From Roseivivax sediminis (GTDB taxonomy: Bacteria; Pseudomonadota; Alphaproteobacteria; Rhodobacterales; Rhodobacteraceae), in contig NZ_FOMS01000017.1 in assembly GCF_900112685.1 (NCBI RefSeq), forward strand, positions 1 to 64,000: a stretch of 64,000 nucleotides of DNA, written 5' to 3'. The first letter of the stretch is position 1, and the number at the start of each line of letters is the position of its first letter. The translations under genes were made by a program, and so were the position numbers. The notes under the pieces were generated by a model, which was given only the letters and a program-made list of their open reading frames with translations, was not told the DNA's origin and made no database searches. This document shows positions 1 to 9,552 of the stretch, one piece after another.

Positions 1-557
1 ACCTGCGCGGTGAAGGCCGAGCCGGCGCCGACACTGCCGGCGAACACCCCCGCCTCGGTCACCGTCACCGCCCGCGTCGCGCGCCCCGCCTCGGTCCAGC
101 TCTCGCCGTCCTGCGAGTGGCGCAGCACGAAGGTGTCGCCGCTCCGCTCCAGCCGCAGATACGGCGCCGCACCCGCAGCGATCGGCGTGTTGAACACCGC
201 CGTGGTCTGGCCCGCCACCGTGATCGCCCCGAAGGCGCGCAGCGTCGTGCCGTCATGGAAGGTGTCGAAGCGCAGCCAGGTGTCCCCCCCCGCCTCCACA
301 AGAAAGCCCTGCATCTGGAACGCCCGCGACGGCGCCGACAGGAACCGCGCTTCCAGCGCGAAATCCGCGTCCGGCATCGCCTGCAGCGCCCGCGGCACCG
401 TCTTCGTGCCCTGCCACAGATCGAACGTGCCGCCAGAGGTCGACAGCGTCAGGAACGCGTCCGCCGCGTTCGTCCCCTCCCCCTGCGCCGTGCCCGGCGG
501 CGTCGTCACCTGCCACGCCGGCCCGGGACCCACAACGAAATCGTCGGATGCAAACAT
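1..557 (-). CDS. Partial secreted-type protein with DUF1349/concanavalin-like fold (3' end outside window)
   Basis: The reverse strand is open from an ATG at 557 to the left edge, giving about 185 residues without a stop, so the C-terminus lies outside the window. The protein starts MFASDDFVVGPGPAW and runs through alternating beta-strand-like segments with the pattern GGTFDLWQGTKTVP, FQMQGFLVEAGGDTWLRFD and FVLRHSQDGESWTEAG. The last phrase is typical of DUF1349/LamG-like jelly-roll domains that bind carbohydrate. There is no N-terminal signal peptide, which fits type I (C-terminal signal) secretion seen in many large Rhodobacteraceae surface proteins, but this is inference. Domain assignment is by motif only. 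Confidence 0.6.
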   Translation of the reverse strand, partial: MFASDDFVVGPGPAWQVTTPPGTAQGEGTNAADAFLTLSTSGGTFDLWQGTKTVPRALQAMPDADFALEARFLSAPSRAFQMQGFLVEAGGDTWLRFDTFHDGTTLRAFGAITVAGQTTAVFNTPIAAGAAPYLRLERSGDTFVLRHSQDGESWTEAGRATRAVTVTEAGVFAGSVGAGSAFTAQ

Positions 558-558
558 C

Positions 559-878
559 ACTTGCCCTCGAAGAGGTTAATGCAATTCGCCCGCCAAGGAG
601 CGTCCTCAAGATGTCGCGTCCCGCTTCGGGAACGCCCAAAAAATGACCCGACGCCGCAAAAGCGTTGACCGGCGCCGGTGGATAGAGCCTACTGCACTTC
701 GGGTCCGCCGCACAGCGAAATTCCTCGCCATGGTGCGAGCCGACACGGAAGCGTCCGAATTACCGGCTCTCGATCAACGCTGAGGTGAAGAATGCCGCCC
801 CTCTGGCGCCCTTGCCGCGAAATCCGGCCGGCGCTTACCTTTGACAGGATCGATGTGCCGATTCGTGGCGCGGGCGCG
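559..878. other. Divergent intergenic region (320 bp), no gene seen
   Basis: This stretch separates the leftward partial gene from the rightward beta-helix gene and should hold both promoters. A TTGACC at 665-670 followed 17 bases later by CCTACT is a weak candidate promoter for the rightward gene. Nothing else recognisable was seen. Confidence 0.4.
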
Positions 879-2027
879 ATGCGGACCGGCCGGTCGATCG
901 TGGCCCTCGCGCGGGTCTTGGCGGCCTGCGCGTTTGCGCTCACCTGCGCCTCGAGCCTCGCCGCACAGACGGCCGTCGACGGCCCTTCGGCGCTCAAGAG
1001 CGCGCTCGGGCTGGCATCGGGCGGGGAGACGTTCGACCTCGCGCCGGGAGAGTATGGCAGCCTCGTCCTCGACGCCGGTTTCCCGCAAGCGGTCACGCTG
1101 CGAAGCGCCGAGCGCCACGGCGCCAGGTTCGCCGACATCCTGATCGGCGGCGGTCGTGTCGTCCTGGACGGGCTCCGCGTCGACGGGAGCTTCCGGGCCG
1201 AGCTGGCCCACGGTATCCAACTGCGCAACAGCCTGCTGACCGGACCGGTCGAGTTTGCCCGGTCACAAGAGATCGTGGTGCGTGGCAACGACATGCGCAC
1301 GCTGTTCATCGAGTCCTCCACCGATTTCACACTGGACGGCAACCTGATCCACCGCACGGATCACGATCTGCTCAGGGTCATGGGGCCGTCCGCGAACGGC
1401 CGGATCACGGACAATGTCCTTTGGGACATGATCCCGAGACGCTTCGCCGACGGCAGCTATACCCACGCGGACGCGATCCAGTTCTTCGGGCGCGAGACCG
1501 GGACACCGCATGACATCGTCATCCGCGGCAACCTCATCTACGACGACCCGCGGACCGGGGACGGCGGCAACCTTTGGGGCCAGGGCATCTTCTTGTCCGA
1601 TGCCGGCGCCGAGGGCTACCGCGATATCGTGGTCGAGGAGAACCTGATCGCCGTGGGCTCTCCCAACTCGATCTTCTTCAAGGACGCGACCGGCGGGCAG
1701 AACATCCGCATCGCGAACAACACGCTGCGGCCCTGGCCCAACGGCGACGGCGGATGGATACGTCTCATCGGCGACAGCCGGGGCGTGACCGCGGAGCGGA
1801 ACGCGGCCGCCGGGATCGAGGCCGATGGCGGCGCACGTCTGGCCGGCAACCTGATCTATTCTGACACGGCGGGCGATCCGACTCATCCCAGCCGGCTTTT
1901 TGCGGGTTCGGGGGACGGAGCGAACTGGCAGGATTTCCTGCCTCGACCCGGCAGCCCGATCGATCTGGGCCACGGCATCGGAGCGTCGGTTCGCTTGCGG
2001 GCGCTGCAGAAGGGTACAGCCCGCTAG
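879..2027 (+). CDS. Exported right-handed parallel beta-helix protein (pectate-lyase-like fold)
   Basis: About 382 residues. The start at 879 is chosen because it gives a clean Sec signal peptide (MRTGRSI, then a hydrophobic stretch ending in ASSLAAQ); an in-frame upstream start at 792 would add an unlikely 29-residue leader. The mature protein has the repeated short beta-strand rungs of PbH1 repeats (NLIHRTDHDLLRVMG, GNLIYDDPRTGDGGN, EENLIAVGSPNSIFFKD, NNTLRPW). Such proteins are usually polysaccharide lyases, epimerases or other glycan-binding enzymes. The position at the edge of a polysaccharide cluster suggests a role in processing or degrading the exported glycan, but no catalytic triad was assigned. 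Confidence 0.75.
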   Translation: MRTGRSIVALARVLAACAFALTCASSLAAQTAVDGPSALKSALGLASGGETFDLAPGEYGSLVLDAGFPQAVTLRSAERHGARFADILIGGGRVVLDGLRVDGSFRAELAHGIQLRNSLLTGPVEFARSQEIVVRGNDMRTLFIESSTDFTLDGNLIHRTDHDLLRVMGPSANGRITDNVLWDMIPRRFADGSYTHADAIQFFGRETGTPHDIVIRGNLIYDDPRTGDGGNLWGQGIFLSDAGAEGYRDIVVEENLIAVGSPNSIFFKDATGGQNIRIANNTLRPWPNGDGGWIRLIGDSRGVTAERNAAAGIEADGGARLAGNLIYSDTAGDPTHPSRLFAGSGDGANWQDFLPRPGSPIDLGHGIGASVRLRALQKGTAR

Positions 2028-2142
2028 GCCCTGGCGCCGGGGCCGAAAATGCGGGTCCGACGGAAGCGCGCTCGGGCCGCACCGCGAGGGTCCGCCGGGC
2101 CGGCACATCCGGTTCGAGAGCTGCTCCCTGTCTTGCCGAAGC

Positions 2143-3264
2143 TCAGGCCAGTCGCGACAGCAGGGCCTTCGCGCGTCCCGAGGCCACCGTCCGCCAGTTG
2201 TAACCGGCCGCGGCCTTGCGCGCGCGGGCGCCCCATTCGTCGCGCAACTGGGGACAGCGTCCGAAGCGCTCGAGCTGCATTGCGATACTGTCCGGGTCGC
2301 ACGGATCGACCATTGCGACGCAGCCGGTTTCCGCGCCGATCCTGCCGGCGCCCATGGGTGAGGCGATGACGGGGAGCCCCCGGGACGCGGCCTCCAGTGT
2401 CACCAGCGGATCGCCCTCCTCGAACGAGGGCAGCACGAACACGTCGGCCTGCGAATACAGCGAGGCGACATCGGTCACGAAGCCCAGGCACCGGACGTCG
2501 GACCGATCCAGTAGCGGCTGGCAGAGGGTCCGGACCGCCGGCTCCATGCCGCCCGCGATCCAGAGCTCCCCCTCAATGCCGGCACGCTCCCATGCCCGCA
2601 ACAACTGGTGAGTGCCCTTGCGGATACTGCTCCGACCGACGAACAGGAAGACGGGGCGCGTCCGGCGACCGGCGCCGCCGCACTTCGCGCCAACACGGTC
2701 CGGTTCGAAACCGTAGCTGCAAGAGATGACAGACCCGGCGGCAAGAGGCGAGGTCGCGAGCGCGGCCTCCACACCGGGGCTGGGCGCGAAGAAGTGGGTG
2801 GTCAGCGCCAGCTTTTCGTCCTCGTCCCGGATTCGATCATCGGTGATGCCGTGCGCCGGCGCCAACCCCTCGGCCGCGTAGGCCGCGTCGAGGATCTTGC
2901 GCGCTTCGGCCATGCGCGTGTTGATGCCGTCGACGACCACGGGAAGCTCCAGAGCGCGAGCGGCTTCGAACGCGGCCAGCGAAGCGCCGGGCCAGAGATA
3001 CGCGACGTCCCCCCGCCTGAGGTCCGACAGATACCGCCGCTCCGCCACGCGGGCGGCGGGACCGCGCACGTGCCGATAGGGCAGTAAGTTCAGAATGCGT
3101 GGAACGGTCGGCAGAACGGCCACGCCGGCGGGCCGATCCCGCGCACGCGAAACGTAGCACGGGCCGCCAAGGCCGGACGCCGCCATGCCGGACAGCAGGC
3201 TGAGACAGGTGTAGCTGGGACCCACGCCGTCGGCGGCCATGGGCAGAAGAGTCATCAACCGCAT
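2143..3264 (-). CDS. Glycosyltransferase family 4 (GT-B fold)
   Basis: A 373-residue protein. The C-terminal half has the GT4 donor-binding signature: VFLFVGRSSIRKGTHQLL, then SQADVFVLPSFEEGDPLVTLEA with the E-x7-E type motif, followed by ASRGLPVIASPMGAG. The N-terminal half is acceptor-side and variable. It would transfer a sugar from a nucleotide donor to a growing lipid-linked glycan on the cytoplasmic face. It is the only gene on this strand within the first part of the cluster, ending 115 bp from the convergent beta-helix gene and starting 177 bp from the divergent GT2 gene. Sugar and linkage cannot be read from the sequence. Confidence 0.85.
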   Translation of the reverse strand: MRLMTLLPMAADGVGPSYTCLSLLSGMAASGLGGPCYVSRARDRPAGVAVLPTVPRILNLLPYRHVRGPAARVAERRYLSDLRRGDVAYLWPGASLAAFEAARALELPVVVDGINTRMAEARKILDAAYAAEGLAPAHGITDDRIRDEDEKLALTTHFFAPSPGVEAALATSPLAAGSVISCSYGFEPDRVGAKCGGAGRRTRPVFLFVGRSSIRKGTHQLLRAWERAGIEGELWIAGGMEPAVRTLCQPLLDRSDVRCLGFVTDVASLYSQADVFVLPSFEEGDPLVTLEAASRGLPVIASPMGAGRIGAETGCVAMVDPCDPDSIAMQLERFGRCPQLRDEWGARARKAAAGYNWRTVASGRAKALLSRLA

Positions 3265-3441
3265 GTCAGATGATGCCGAGCGGCGGACGGGACAAACGAT
3301 CAGCGGAACAGGTCCCGGACCCTCGCGACGCAGGGATGGTCGAATACATGAAAGAATCTCTTGCCGAAAAAGGAACTGCGACGCATGCTATCGTGGATTT
3401 TACAAAGACCCATAACTTAATCGTCGCGGAAAGTGATTTTT

Positions 3442-4422
3442 ATGACCTTGGACTTCGAGCGCGCGCCGAAGGTCTCCATCGTTGTGGTGAGCTACAACAC
3501 GCGGGACATGACCCTTGAATGTCTGCGATCGATTGTGGCGGAAACCGACCTGCCCCACGAGATCGTCGTTGTCGACAACGCGTCCGGCGACGGATCCGCC
3601 GAAGCGATCGCGGCGGAATTTCCCAGCATCCGGCTTCTGGCCGAACGGCGCAATCACGGGTTCGCCCTGGCCAACAATATCGCGGCAGATATCTGCCGGG
3701 GCGAGTACATCCTGCTTCTCAATCCCGACACGGTGGTGCTCGATCACGCCGTCGACCGGCTGGTCGCATTCGCCGCGGCGCGACCGGACGCGATGATCTG
3801 GGGCGGGCGGACGCTCTATGGCGACGGCTCTCTCAACACGACGAATTGCTGGCGCAGAATGACCTTGTGGAGCCTGTTGTCGCAGGCGGCTGGCCTCAAC
3901 TCGATCTTTCGCAACAGCGCTGTCTTCAATCCGGAAGCCTATGGCGGTTGGCCCAGAAACAGCGAGCGGGAGGTCGATATCGTCACCGGGTGCCTGCTTC
4001 TGATAGAGCGCGCAACCTGGCAGCAGCTCGGAGGTTTCGACCCGACCTACGTGATGTACGGCGAGGAAGCCGACCTGTGCCTGCGGGCCCGGGCGCTCGG
4101 CGCCCGGCCGCGAATTTCCCCCGAGGTCGAGATCGTCCATTACAAGGGTGCGTCCGAAAAGATCAGGGCGGACAAGCTGATCCGCCTGATGCGCGCCAAG
4201 ATCTCTCTCATCGACGCACATTTCCCGATGGCGTCGCGGCCTCTGGGGCGTTTTCTCTTCGCCCTCTGGCCACTGAGCCGCCACATCTATGCGACTCTCC
4301 TCGGCCGCGGCGAGGCGCGCGCCACCTGGTACGAGGTCTGGCGGCGACGCTCCGAATGGCGCAGCGGCTGGCCGCCGGTCGCGCGTCCGGCGATGGCGCC
4401 GCCGCCGCGTTCCACGGTCTGA
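3442..4422 (+). CDS. Glycosyltransferase family 2 (WbbL-like)
   Basis: About 326 residues from the ATG at 3442, chosen for the GGAAAG 10 bases upstream; a GTG at 3433 is an in-frame alternative. The GT-A core is clear: VSIVVVSYNTRDMTLECLRS, IVVVDNASGDGS, and LLNPDTVV (the DxD-like position reads NPD, as is usual for rhamnosyltransferase-like WbbL proteins), then GCLLLIERATWQQLGGFDP and GEEADLCLRARALG with the catalytic acidic ED-type motif. It heads a tightly packed rightward run of five glycan genes. Confidence 0.87.
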   Translation: MTLDFERAPKVSIVVVSYNTRDMTLECLRSIVAETDLPHEIVVVDNASGDGSAEAIAAEFPSIRLLAERRNHGFALANNIAADICRGEYILLLNPDTVVLDHAVDRLVAFAAARPDAMIWGGRTLYGDGSLNTTNCWRRMTLWSLLSQAAGLNSIFRNSAVFNPEAYGGWPRNSEREVDIVTGCLLLIERATWQQLGGFDPTYVMYGEEADLCLRARALGARPRISPEVEIVHYKGASEKIRADKLIRLMRAKISLIDAHFPMASRPLGRFLFALWPLSRHIYATLLGRGEARATWYEVWRRRSEWRSGWPPVARPAMAPPPRSTV

Positions 4423-4439
4423 TCGTGACCACCGCCGCG

Positions 4440-5816
4440 ATGGATATCGGCGCAACGGGGGCCGACCGAGCCTCCGGGACCGAAGTCCGCGACGGGGCGG
4501 GCAAGTCCCGAATCCTGGTGGCATGCTTCGTGCTGGCCCTCTGCATCCCAATCCAGGTTTATCTCGGCGATCTTCGGCTCTCCTTCTACCGGATCGTGCT
4601 TCTGTTGCTCATATTTCCGGCGGCGGTCCGGTTTCTCGTCGACAAGGACATTCGCTGGCGCGCCGCCGACGGACTTATCCTCTTTCACTGCCTGTGGATG
4701 GCCGCGGCCCTGGTCTCCAACGGCGCCGGGATCGACTCGGCGGGCATCTCCATCATCGAGACCGCGGGAGCCTGGCTGCTTGCGCGGGTCTACGTGCGCG
4801 ACCTGGCGGGGTTCGTGTCCATGGTGCGCGTGTTGTTCCTGTGTGTGATCCTGAGCATTCCGTTCGCGTTCTACGAAGCGGTCACGGGCGTTCCCATCGT
4901 GCTCGAGATGCTCGACAAGATCGCCACGGTGCTACCGAACGTACCGCACGAACAACGTTTCGGCCTCGACCGCGCGCAAGTCGTCTTCGACCACCCGATC
5001 CTTTACGGGATGTTCTGTTCGCTGGCTTTCGCGCTGTCGATCTACGTGCTCGGAGGTCCCAGGAGCGGTGCGACCAGACTGCTGCGCGGAGCCGGGGTCG
5101 GCGTCGCCACGTTCCTGTCGCTCTCCTCGGGAGCGCTGGTCTGTCTCGCCGTGCAGGGCGCGCTGATGTCCTACGATTACCTCCTTAGGGCGGTCCGCGC
5201 GCGCTGGATCATCATGCTGTCCGGCGCCTTAATTCTATACGCCGCGCTCGAAATCGCGTCGAGCCGCACGGTCCCCGAACTGCTCATCCCGGTTCTGGCG
5301 CTCAACCCCGGGACCGCCTGGACCAGGCTGGCCGTAAACGATGCCGCCGTCATCGACATCATGGCCCAGCCATGGCTTGGATACGGGCTGAACGCGTGGA
5401 GTCCCAGCACGCCCGTGCCGACGGCAAGCATCGACAATTTCTGGCTCGTGATCGCATTCCGCTCCGGCGTTCCGGGGATCCTCAGCCTCGTCCTGGCCGT
5501 CCTCGCGAGCGTCTGGACGCTCGCCCGCGCCAAGGGCGTGTCGCCTGCCGGCAATGCCTGCCGTACGGCCCTGTGCATCTCCATCCTGGCCTTCTGCGTC
5601 GCGGTGCTGACCGTGCATCTTTGGAACGCCAGCTACTGCATCTTCGTATTCATGCTGGCCTGCGGGCTGTGGATCGCTGACGTTCCGCCCACGGTCGATG
5701 AGCGATCCGCGACGGGGGACGGGCCGTCCCCCGCTGCCCGCCCGGCCACGATGTATTCCCGCTTCGACGGAACATCTCCGCCTGTCAGATATCGGAGGCC
5801 ACTCCATGACCAGTGA
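4440..5816 (+). CDS. O-antigen polymerase/ligase-like polytopic membrane protein
   Basis: About 458 residues with roughly ten to eleven hydrophobic segments and a periplasmic loop containing NPGTAWTRLAVNDAA and QPWLGYGLNAW, the type of loop found in Wzy polymerases and WaaL ligases (O-antigen ligase superfamily). Start taken at ATG 4440; a GTG at 4425 is possible. It lies 17 bp after a GT2 gene and its stop overlaps the start of the next gene by 11 bp, so it is in the same operon. Expected role: polymerising or ligating the repeat unit at the periplasmic face of the inner membrane. Polymerase versus ligase cannot be decided. Confidence 0.78.
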   Translation: MDIGATGADRASGTEVRDGAGKSRILVACFVLALCIPIQVYLGDLRLSFYRIVLLLLIFPAAVRFLVDKDIRWRAADGLILFHCLWMAAALVSNGAGIDSAGISIIETAGAWLLARVYVRDLAGFVSMVRVLFLCVILSIPFAFYEAVTGVPIVLEMLDKIATVLPNVPHEQRFGLDRAQVVFDHPILYGMFCSLAFALSIYVLGGPRSGATRLLRGAGVGVATFLSLSSGALVCLAVQGALMSYDYLLRAVRARWIIMLSGALILYAALEIASSRTVPELLIPVLALNPGTAWTRLAVNDAAVIDIMAQPWLGYGLNAWSPSTPVPTASIDNFWLVIAFRSGVPGILSLVLAVLASVWTLARAKGVSPAGNACRTALCISILAFCVAVLTVHLWNASYCIFVFMLACGLWIADVPPTVDERSATGDGPSPAARPATMYSRFDGTSPPVRYRRPLHDQ

Positions 5817-6855
5817 TTTCGGACCGGACGACGAATGTGCGGTTTTCATCTCGTTCGACAATCCGTTCTCGCTCGCCGCGGCGGCGCTCATTGGGTCGAT
5901 CGTCAAACGCAAGCAGACGACACGCGCCCTGACGATCTACATGGCCGGGATCGACGTGACCCGCAGGAACCGCGTCCGGATCGAGGCGATCGCCGCCGGC
6001 CGTAAGGACGTGAACCTCCACTGGCTGTCGCTCGACGGTGCTTTGCGGCGGCATCTGCAGGAGCTCTACACGCGGGCGAAGACGTTCTACCCGCCGGCTG
6101 CCTACAGCCGGCTCGTCATGGACTCGCTGCTTCCGGCCCACGTCTCCCGCATCGTCTACCTTGATGTCGACACGATCCTGCGCCGCGACGTCTGCGACCT
6201 CTACGACACGCCGATGGACGGCAACGTGATGCTCGCGGCCATCGACCCGCTCGTGGCCGCGTCGGGATCTGCGGCGCTGTGCGGTGTCGGCGAAGCGCCC
6301 GGGAACGCGACGATGCGCTACGGCGAACATCTCTCGGCGCTCGTGGCGCGGGCGAACACGGCCGGCCTGAGCTTCGCCGGGGACCAAGACTATTACCAGT
6401 CCGGCGTGCTCGTCATCGACGTCACGGCCTACCGCAACCACCGCTGCGCCGAACGGATGCTCGAAGCGACCGGACGGATCAGAGACCTGCCCTTTCCCGA
6501 TCAGGATGCGCTCAATATCGTGCTGGCCGGCCGCATCGGCACGCTGGATCCGCGCTGGAACATGGTGGCGACGCTCTACGGCCTCTTCGAGACCGGGAGG
6601 AGCCCCCTCCCCGCAGACAGCATGAACGCGCTTCTGTCGGACCCCTGGCTGGTGCATTTCACCAGCCGCCCGAAACCCTGGCATCTGGGATGCACCCATC
6701 CTTTTGCAAGCGAATGGCACGCGGCCCTGCATGGGACAGCCTTTCAGGACTGGACGCCCAACCGTCTCAACCAATCCCTTGCGCGCATTCCGCGCGGTCT
6801 TCGCGTTGCGCGCAAATTGCTTGCGCGCCGCCTCGGTGCGGGCGGGCACGCATGA
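5806..6855 (+). CDS. Glycosyltransferase family 8
   Basis: 349 residues. The start at 5806 has GGAGG at 5794-5798 and lies inside the end of the preceding gene. The GT8 signature is present: YSRLVMDSLLPAHVSRIVYLD (a variant of the family block) followed by the metal-binding DVDTILRRDVCDLYD, then YYQSGVLVIDVTAYR, LPFPDQDALNIVLAGR and a C-terminal VHFTSRPKPWHLG, matching the H-x-G-x-x-KPW element. GT8 enzymes are retaining transferases using UDP-galactose or UDP-glucose; the donor here is unknown. Translationally linked to the next GT2 gene by an ATGA overlap. Confidence 0.88.
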   Translation: MTSDFGPDDECAVFISFDNPFSLAAAALIGSIVKRKQTTRALTIYMAGIDVTRRNRVRIEAIAAGRKDVNLHWLSLDGALRRHLQELYTRAKTFYPPAAYSRLVMDSLLPAHVSRIVYLDVDTILRRDVCDLYDTPMDGNVMLAAIDPLVAASGSAALCGVGEAPGNATMRYGEHLSALVARANTAGLSFAGDQDYYQSGVLVIDVTAYRNHRCAERMLEATGRIRDLPFPDQDALNIVLAGRIGTLDPRWNMVATLYGLFETGRSPLPADSMNALLSDPWLVHFTSRPKPWHLGCTHPFASEWHAALHGTAFQDWTPNRLNQSLARIPRGLRVARKLLARRLGAGGHA

Positions 6856-7748
6856 CCAGGCAGCCACCCGAAGTCAGCATCGTCCTGCCGGTCTACAACC
6901 GGGAGAGCACGCTCGGCCGAGCGCTCGACAGCCTCACTGCTCAGCACGCGCACGACATCGAGATCATAGTCGTCGACGACGGCTCGTCGGACGGCAGCCG
7001 CCCCCTCGCCGAAGCCTGCGCGGCGCGCGACCCCCGGATCACCGTCAGGCAGACGCCGCGCAATCTGGGCGCGGCCGGCGCGCGAAATGTCGGCATCGAC
7101 GCGGCTTCGGGGCGCTATATCGCCTTTCAGGACAGCGACGACAGGTGGTTCCCCGAAAAGCTGACCCGGCAACTGAAGGCACTGCGCGAAAATCCGGCCG
7201 CTCGCGCATGCTATTGCGGCGCGGTCTATTTTTCGACCGCCCAGTCCTATTACATCCCGCGACACGGGACCATCCGGCGGCCGAACGGGCAGATCTTCGA
7301 GGATCTCCTGGTGTCCAACGCGACGACACCGCAGACCCTGCTACTGGAGCGCGCGCTGCTTTCCGAATGCGGCGGTTTCGACGAAAATCTGAGGATCAAC
7401 GAGGATTGGGACCTGGCGTTGCGGATCGCGAAGCACACCGCCTTTGCCTTCGTTCCCGAGCCGCTGGTGATGATCTACCGCACGCCGGGAAGCGTCTCCT
7501 CGGACCTTTCCGCGGACGCGCTCTTCCGCGAATGGCTGCTCGAGACCTACGCGTCAGATTACGCCCGGCACCACCGGGCCCGCGCACGCCAGAGATACAT
7601 CGCCGGCGCGCAGCACCTGGCGCTCGGCGATTACCGGCGGGCACTGCGGCTTCTGGTACAATCCATGCGCGATGCGCCATCGCCGCGATGTGCCGCGCAG
7701 ATCGCCAGGATCCCGATTTCCTGGCTGAGCGGCAGGAGGCCGGCATGA
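6852..7748 (+). CDS. Glycosyltransferase family 2
   Basis: 298 residues with a canonical GT-A N-terminus: EVSIVLPVYNRESTLGRALDSL, then IIVVDDGSSDGS and YIAFQDSDDRW carrying the DxD-type DSDD motif, followed by LRINEDWDLALRIA with the ED catalytic pair. The ATGA overlap with the GT8 gene upstream and with the next GT2 gene downstream indicates one polycistronic message. It probably adds one sugar to the repeat unit. Confidence 0.87.
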   Translation: MTRQPPEVSIVLPVYNRESTLGRALDSLTAQHAHDIEIIVVDDGSSDGSRPLAEACAARDPRITVRQTPRNLGAAGARNVGIDAASGRYIAFQDSDDRWFPEKLTRQLKALRENPAARACYCGAVYFSTAQSYYIPRHGTIRRPNGQIFEDLLVSNATTPQTLLLERALLSECGGFDENLRINEDWDLALRIAKHTAFAFVPEPLVMIYRTPGSVSSDLSADALFREWLLETYASDYARHHRARARQRYIAGAQHLALGDYRRALRLLVQSMRDAPSPRCAAQIARIPISWLSGRRPA

Positions 7749-8614
7749 CCCGACGCCCGAAGGCCACGATCATCGTGCCCCATTTCCGCGACAACGCGCG
7801 GCTGCAACGCTGCCTCGCGGCGCTGGTGCCGCAACTGCGTCCCGATGTCGAAGCGCTGGTCGTCGATAACGGCTCCCCCGAGTGTCCGTCGGTCCCGGCG
7901 CCGGTCAGGCTGGTGTGCGAGAACCGGTCCGGCGCCGCGCATGCGCGCAACCGCGGCGTGCACGAAAGCAGCGGCGAGCTACTGTTTTTTCTCGATTCCG
8001 ATTGTGTGCCGGAGCGCGACTGGCTCGAAACGGCGCTTCGCACGGCCCGGAATGGCGATGTCGTCGGCGGCGCCGTGGTGGTCTTCGACGAAGCGCCGCC
8101 GCCCCATACCGGCGCTCAGCTCTTCGAGCGGATCTTCGCGTTCGACAACGAGCGGTACGTCACGCGCAAGGGGTTCTCGGTCACCGCCAACATGCTGACG
8201 TCCCGCGCGGTCTTCGAGGCCGTCGGCCCGTTCCGCGACGGCGTCTCCGAGGACCTCGACTGGTGCCTGCGCGCGCGGGCGGCCGGGTTCTCGATCGCCT
8301 ACGCCCACGCGCTGCGCGTAGCGCATCCGTCGCGCGCGGACTGGACAGAACTTCGGCGGAAATGGCGCCGGCTGACGCGTGAGGGCTTCGGGGTCAACGG
8401 TGCCTCGCCGCGCGCACGCCTCATCTGGGCGCTGCGGGCCCTGGCCATGCCGCCGAGCGTCCTGGCCCATCTGCCGAGGATCCTTCGGGCGCCCGGACTT
8501 CGCGGCACGGAAAAGACCCGCGCCCTGGCGGTCCTCGTCCGTCTCCGGCTTCTGCGCATGACATGGATGCTTGCGCAGGCATTCGGCCCGGACAAGTTGA
8601 ACGACGGTACATAA
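7745..8614 (+). CDS. Glycosyltransferase family 2
   Basis: 289 residues: ATIIVPHFRDNARLQRCLAAL, VEALVVDNGSPECPS, then GELLFFLDSDCVPERDWL with the DSD metal motif and PFRDGVSEDLDWCLRARAAG with the ED acidic pair. It starts within the last codons of the preceding GT2 gene and ends the five-gene transferase run. The C-terminus (residues 230-289) is basic and partly hydrophobic, as in membrane-associated GT2 enzymes. A 157-bp gap separates it from rfbF. Confidence 0.87.
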   Translation: MTRRPKATIIVPHFRDNARLQRCLAALVPQLRPDVEALVVDNGSPECPSVPAPVRLVCENRSGAAHARNRGVHESSGELLFFLDSDCVPERDWLETALRTARNGDVVGGAVVVFDEAPPPHTGAQLFERIFAFDNERYVTRKGFSVTANMLTSRAVFEAVGPFRDGVSEDLDWCLRARAAGFSIAYAHALRVAHPSRADWTELRRKWRRLTREGFGVNGASPRARLIWALRALAMPPSVLAHLPRILRAPGLRGTEKTRALAVLVRLRLLRMTWMLAQAFGPDKLNDGT

Positions 8615-8771
8615 AGGGACCCGGGCGCCATGAAACCGCTTGACGGAGCATCGCTTTCTACGGCCTTATGACGGCGACGGGCGGCATTATTGAGACCCGT
8701 CACAATGACTTTTTTCACGTCGGCCGTTCGAATTTTCCGGGTCGGTTTTGAAGTAAAAGGGGATTTCTATA

Positions 8772-9548
8772 ATGAAGGTGGCGATTCTCGCTGGGGGAAA
8801 AGGAACCCGTCTCGCCGAAGAGACGAGTGTTCGCCCCAAGCCGATGGTCGAAATCGGCGGACGGCCGATTCTCTGGCACATCATGATGCTCTACTCTCAC
8901 TACGGCTTTAACGACTTCGCCGTGGCTCTGGGGTACAAGAGCGAGTACATCAAGCGCTACTTCGCCGAATACGGCTCGCTGTCGGGTAATCTGACCGTGC
9001 GCATGGGATCGGACATCCCCGTGCAGCCGCACGAGCGCAACCACGCGCCCTGGCAGATCGACCTGATCGAGACCGGCGACGAAACCATGACAGGCGGCCG
9101 CGTGAAACGGCTCAAACCGCAGCTCAACGGCGGCACCTTCATGCTCACCTGGGGCGACGGCGTCTCGGACGTTGACATCCCGCGCCTGATCGACTTCCAC
9201 AAATCGCACGGCAAGTTGGCGACGATCACGGCGGTGCGCCCGCCGGCGCGGTACGGCCACATGCGGTTCGACGGCGACAGGGTCACCGCCTTCGAGGAAA
9301 AGCCGCAGACCGCGGAAGGCTGGATCAACGGCGCCTTCTTCGTGCTCGAGCCCGAAGTGCTCGACTACATCGAGGGCGACGACGTGATGTTCGAACACGC
9401 TCCGCTGGAGAACCTCGCCCGCGATGGCGAACTCATGGCCTACCGCCATGACGGTTTCTGGTCCGCGATGGACACCCTGCGCGACAAGCACGTCCTGCAG
9501 AAACTCTGGGATACCGGCGGCCGGCCCTGGGCCCTGTGGGAGCACTGA
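8772..9548 (+). CDS. rfbF: Glucose-1-phosphate cytidylyltransferase
   Basis: 258 residues. Converts alpha-D-glucose 1-phosphate and CTP to CDP-glucose, the entry to CDP-linked deoxysugars. The nucleotidyltransferase signature [38 protein letters not shown] and the RfbF-typical [20 protein letters not shown] are all present, as are [13 protein letters not shown] and [15 protein letters not shown]. Length matches the family (about 257). It sits 4 bp upstream of the SDR-methyltransferase fusion. The usual partner CDP-glucose 4,6-dehydratase (rfbG) is not seen in the window, so either the fusion's SDR domain covers a related step or the dehydratase is elsewhere. Confidence 0.93.
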   Translation: MKVAILAGGKGTRLAEETSVRPKPMVEIGGRPILWHIMMLYSHYGFNDFAVALGYKSEYIKRYFAEYGSLSGNLTVRMGSDIPVQPHERNHAPWQIDLIETGDETMTGGRVKRLKPQLNGGTFMLTWGDGVSDVDIPRLIDFHKSHGKLATITAVRPPARYGHMRFDGDRVTAFEEKPQTAEGWINGAFFVLEPEVLDYIEGDDVMFEHAPLENLARDGELMAYRHDGFWSAMDTLRDKHVLQKLWDTGGRPWALWEH

Positions 9549-9552
9549 AATC

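Noticed and set aside
3519-4439. A long upstream extension of the polymerase/ligase frame through the GT2 gene
   Set aside because: The extension reads as a shadow of the GT2 gene in another frame; the membrane protein starts at about 4440.
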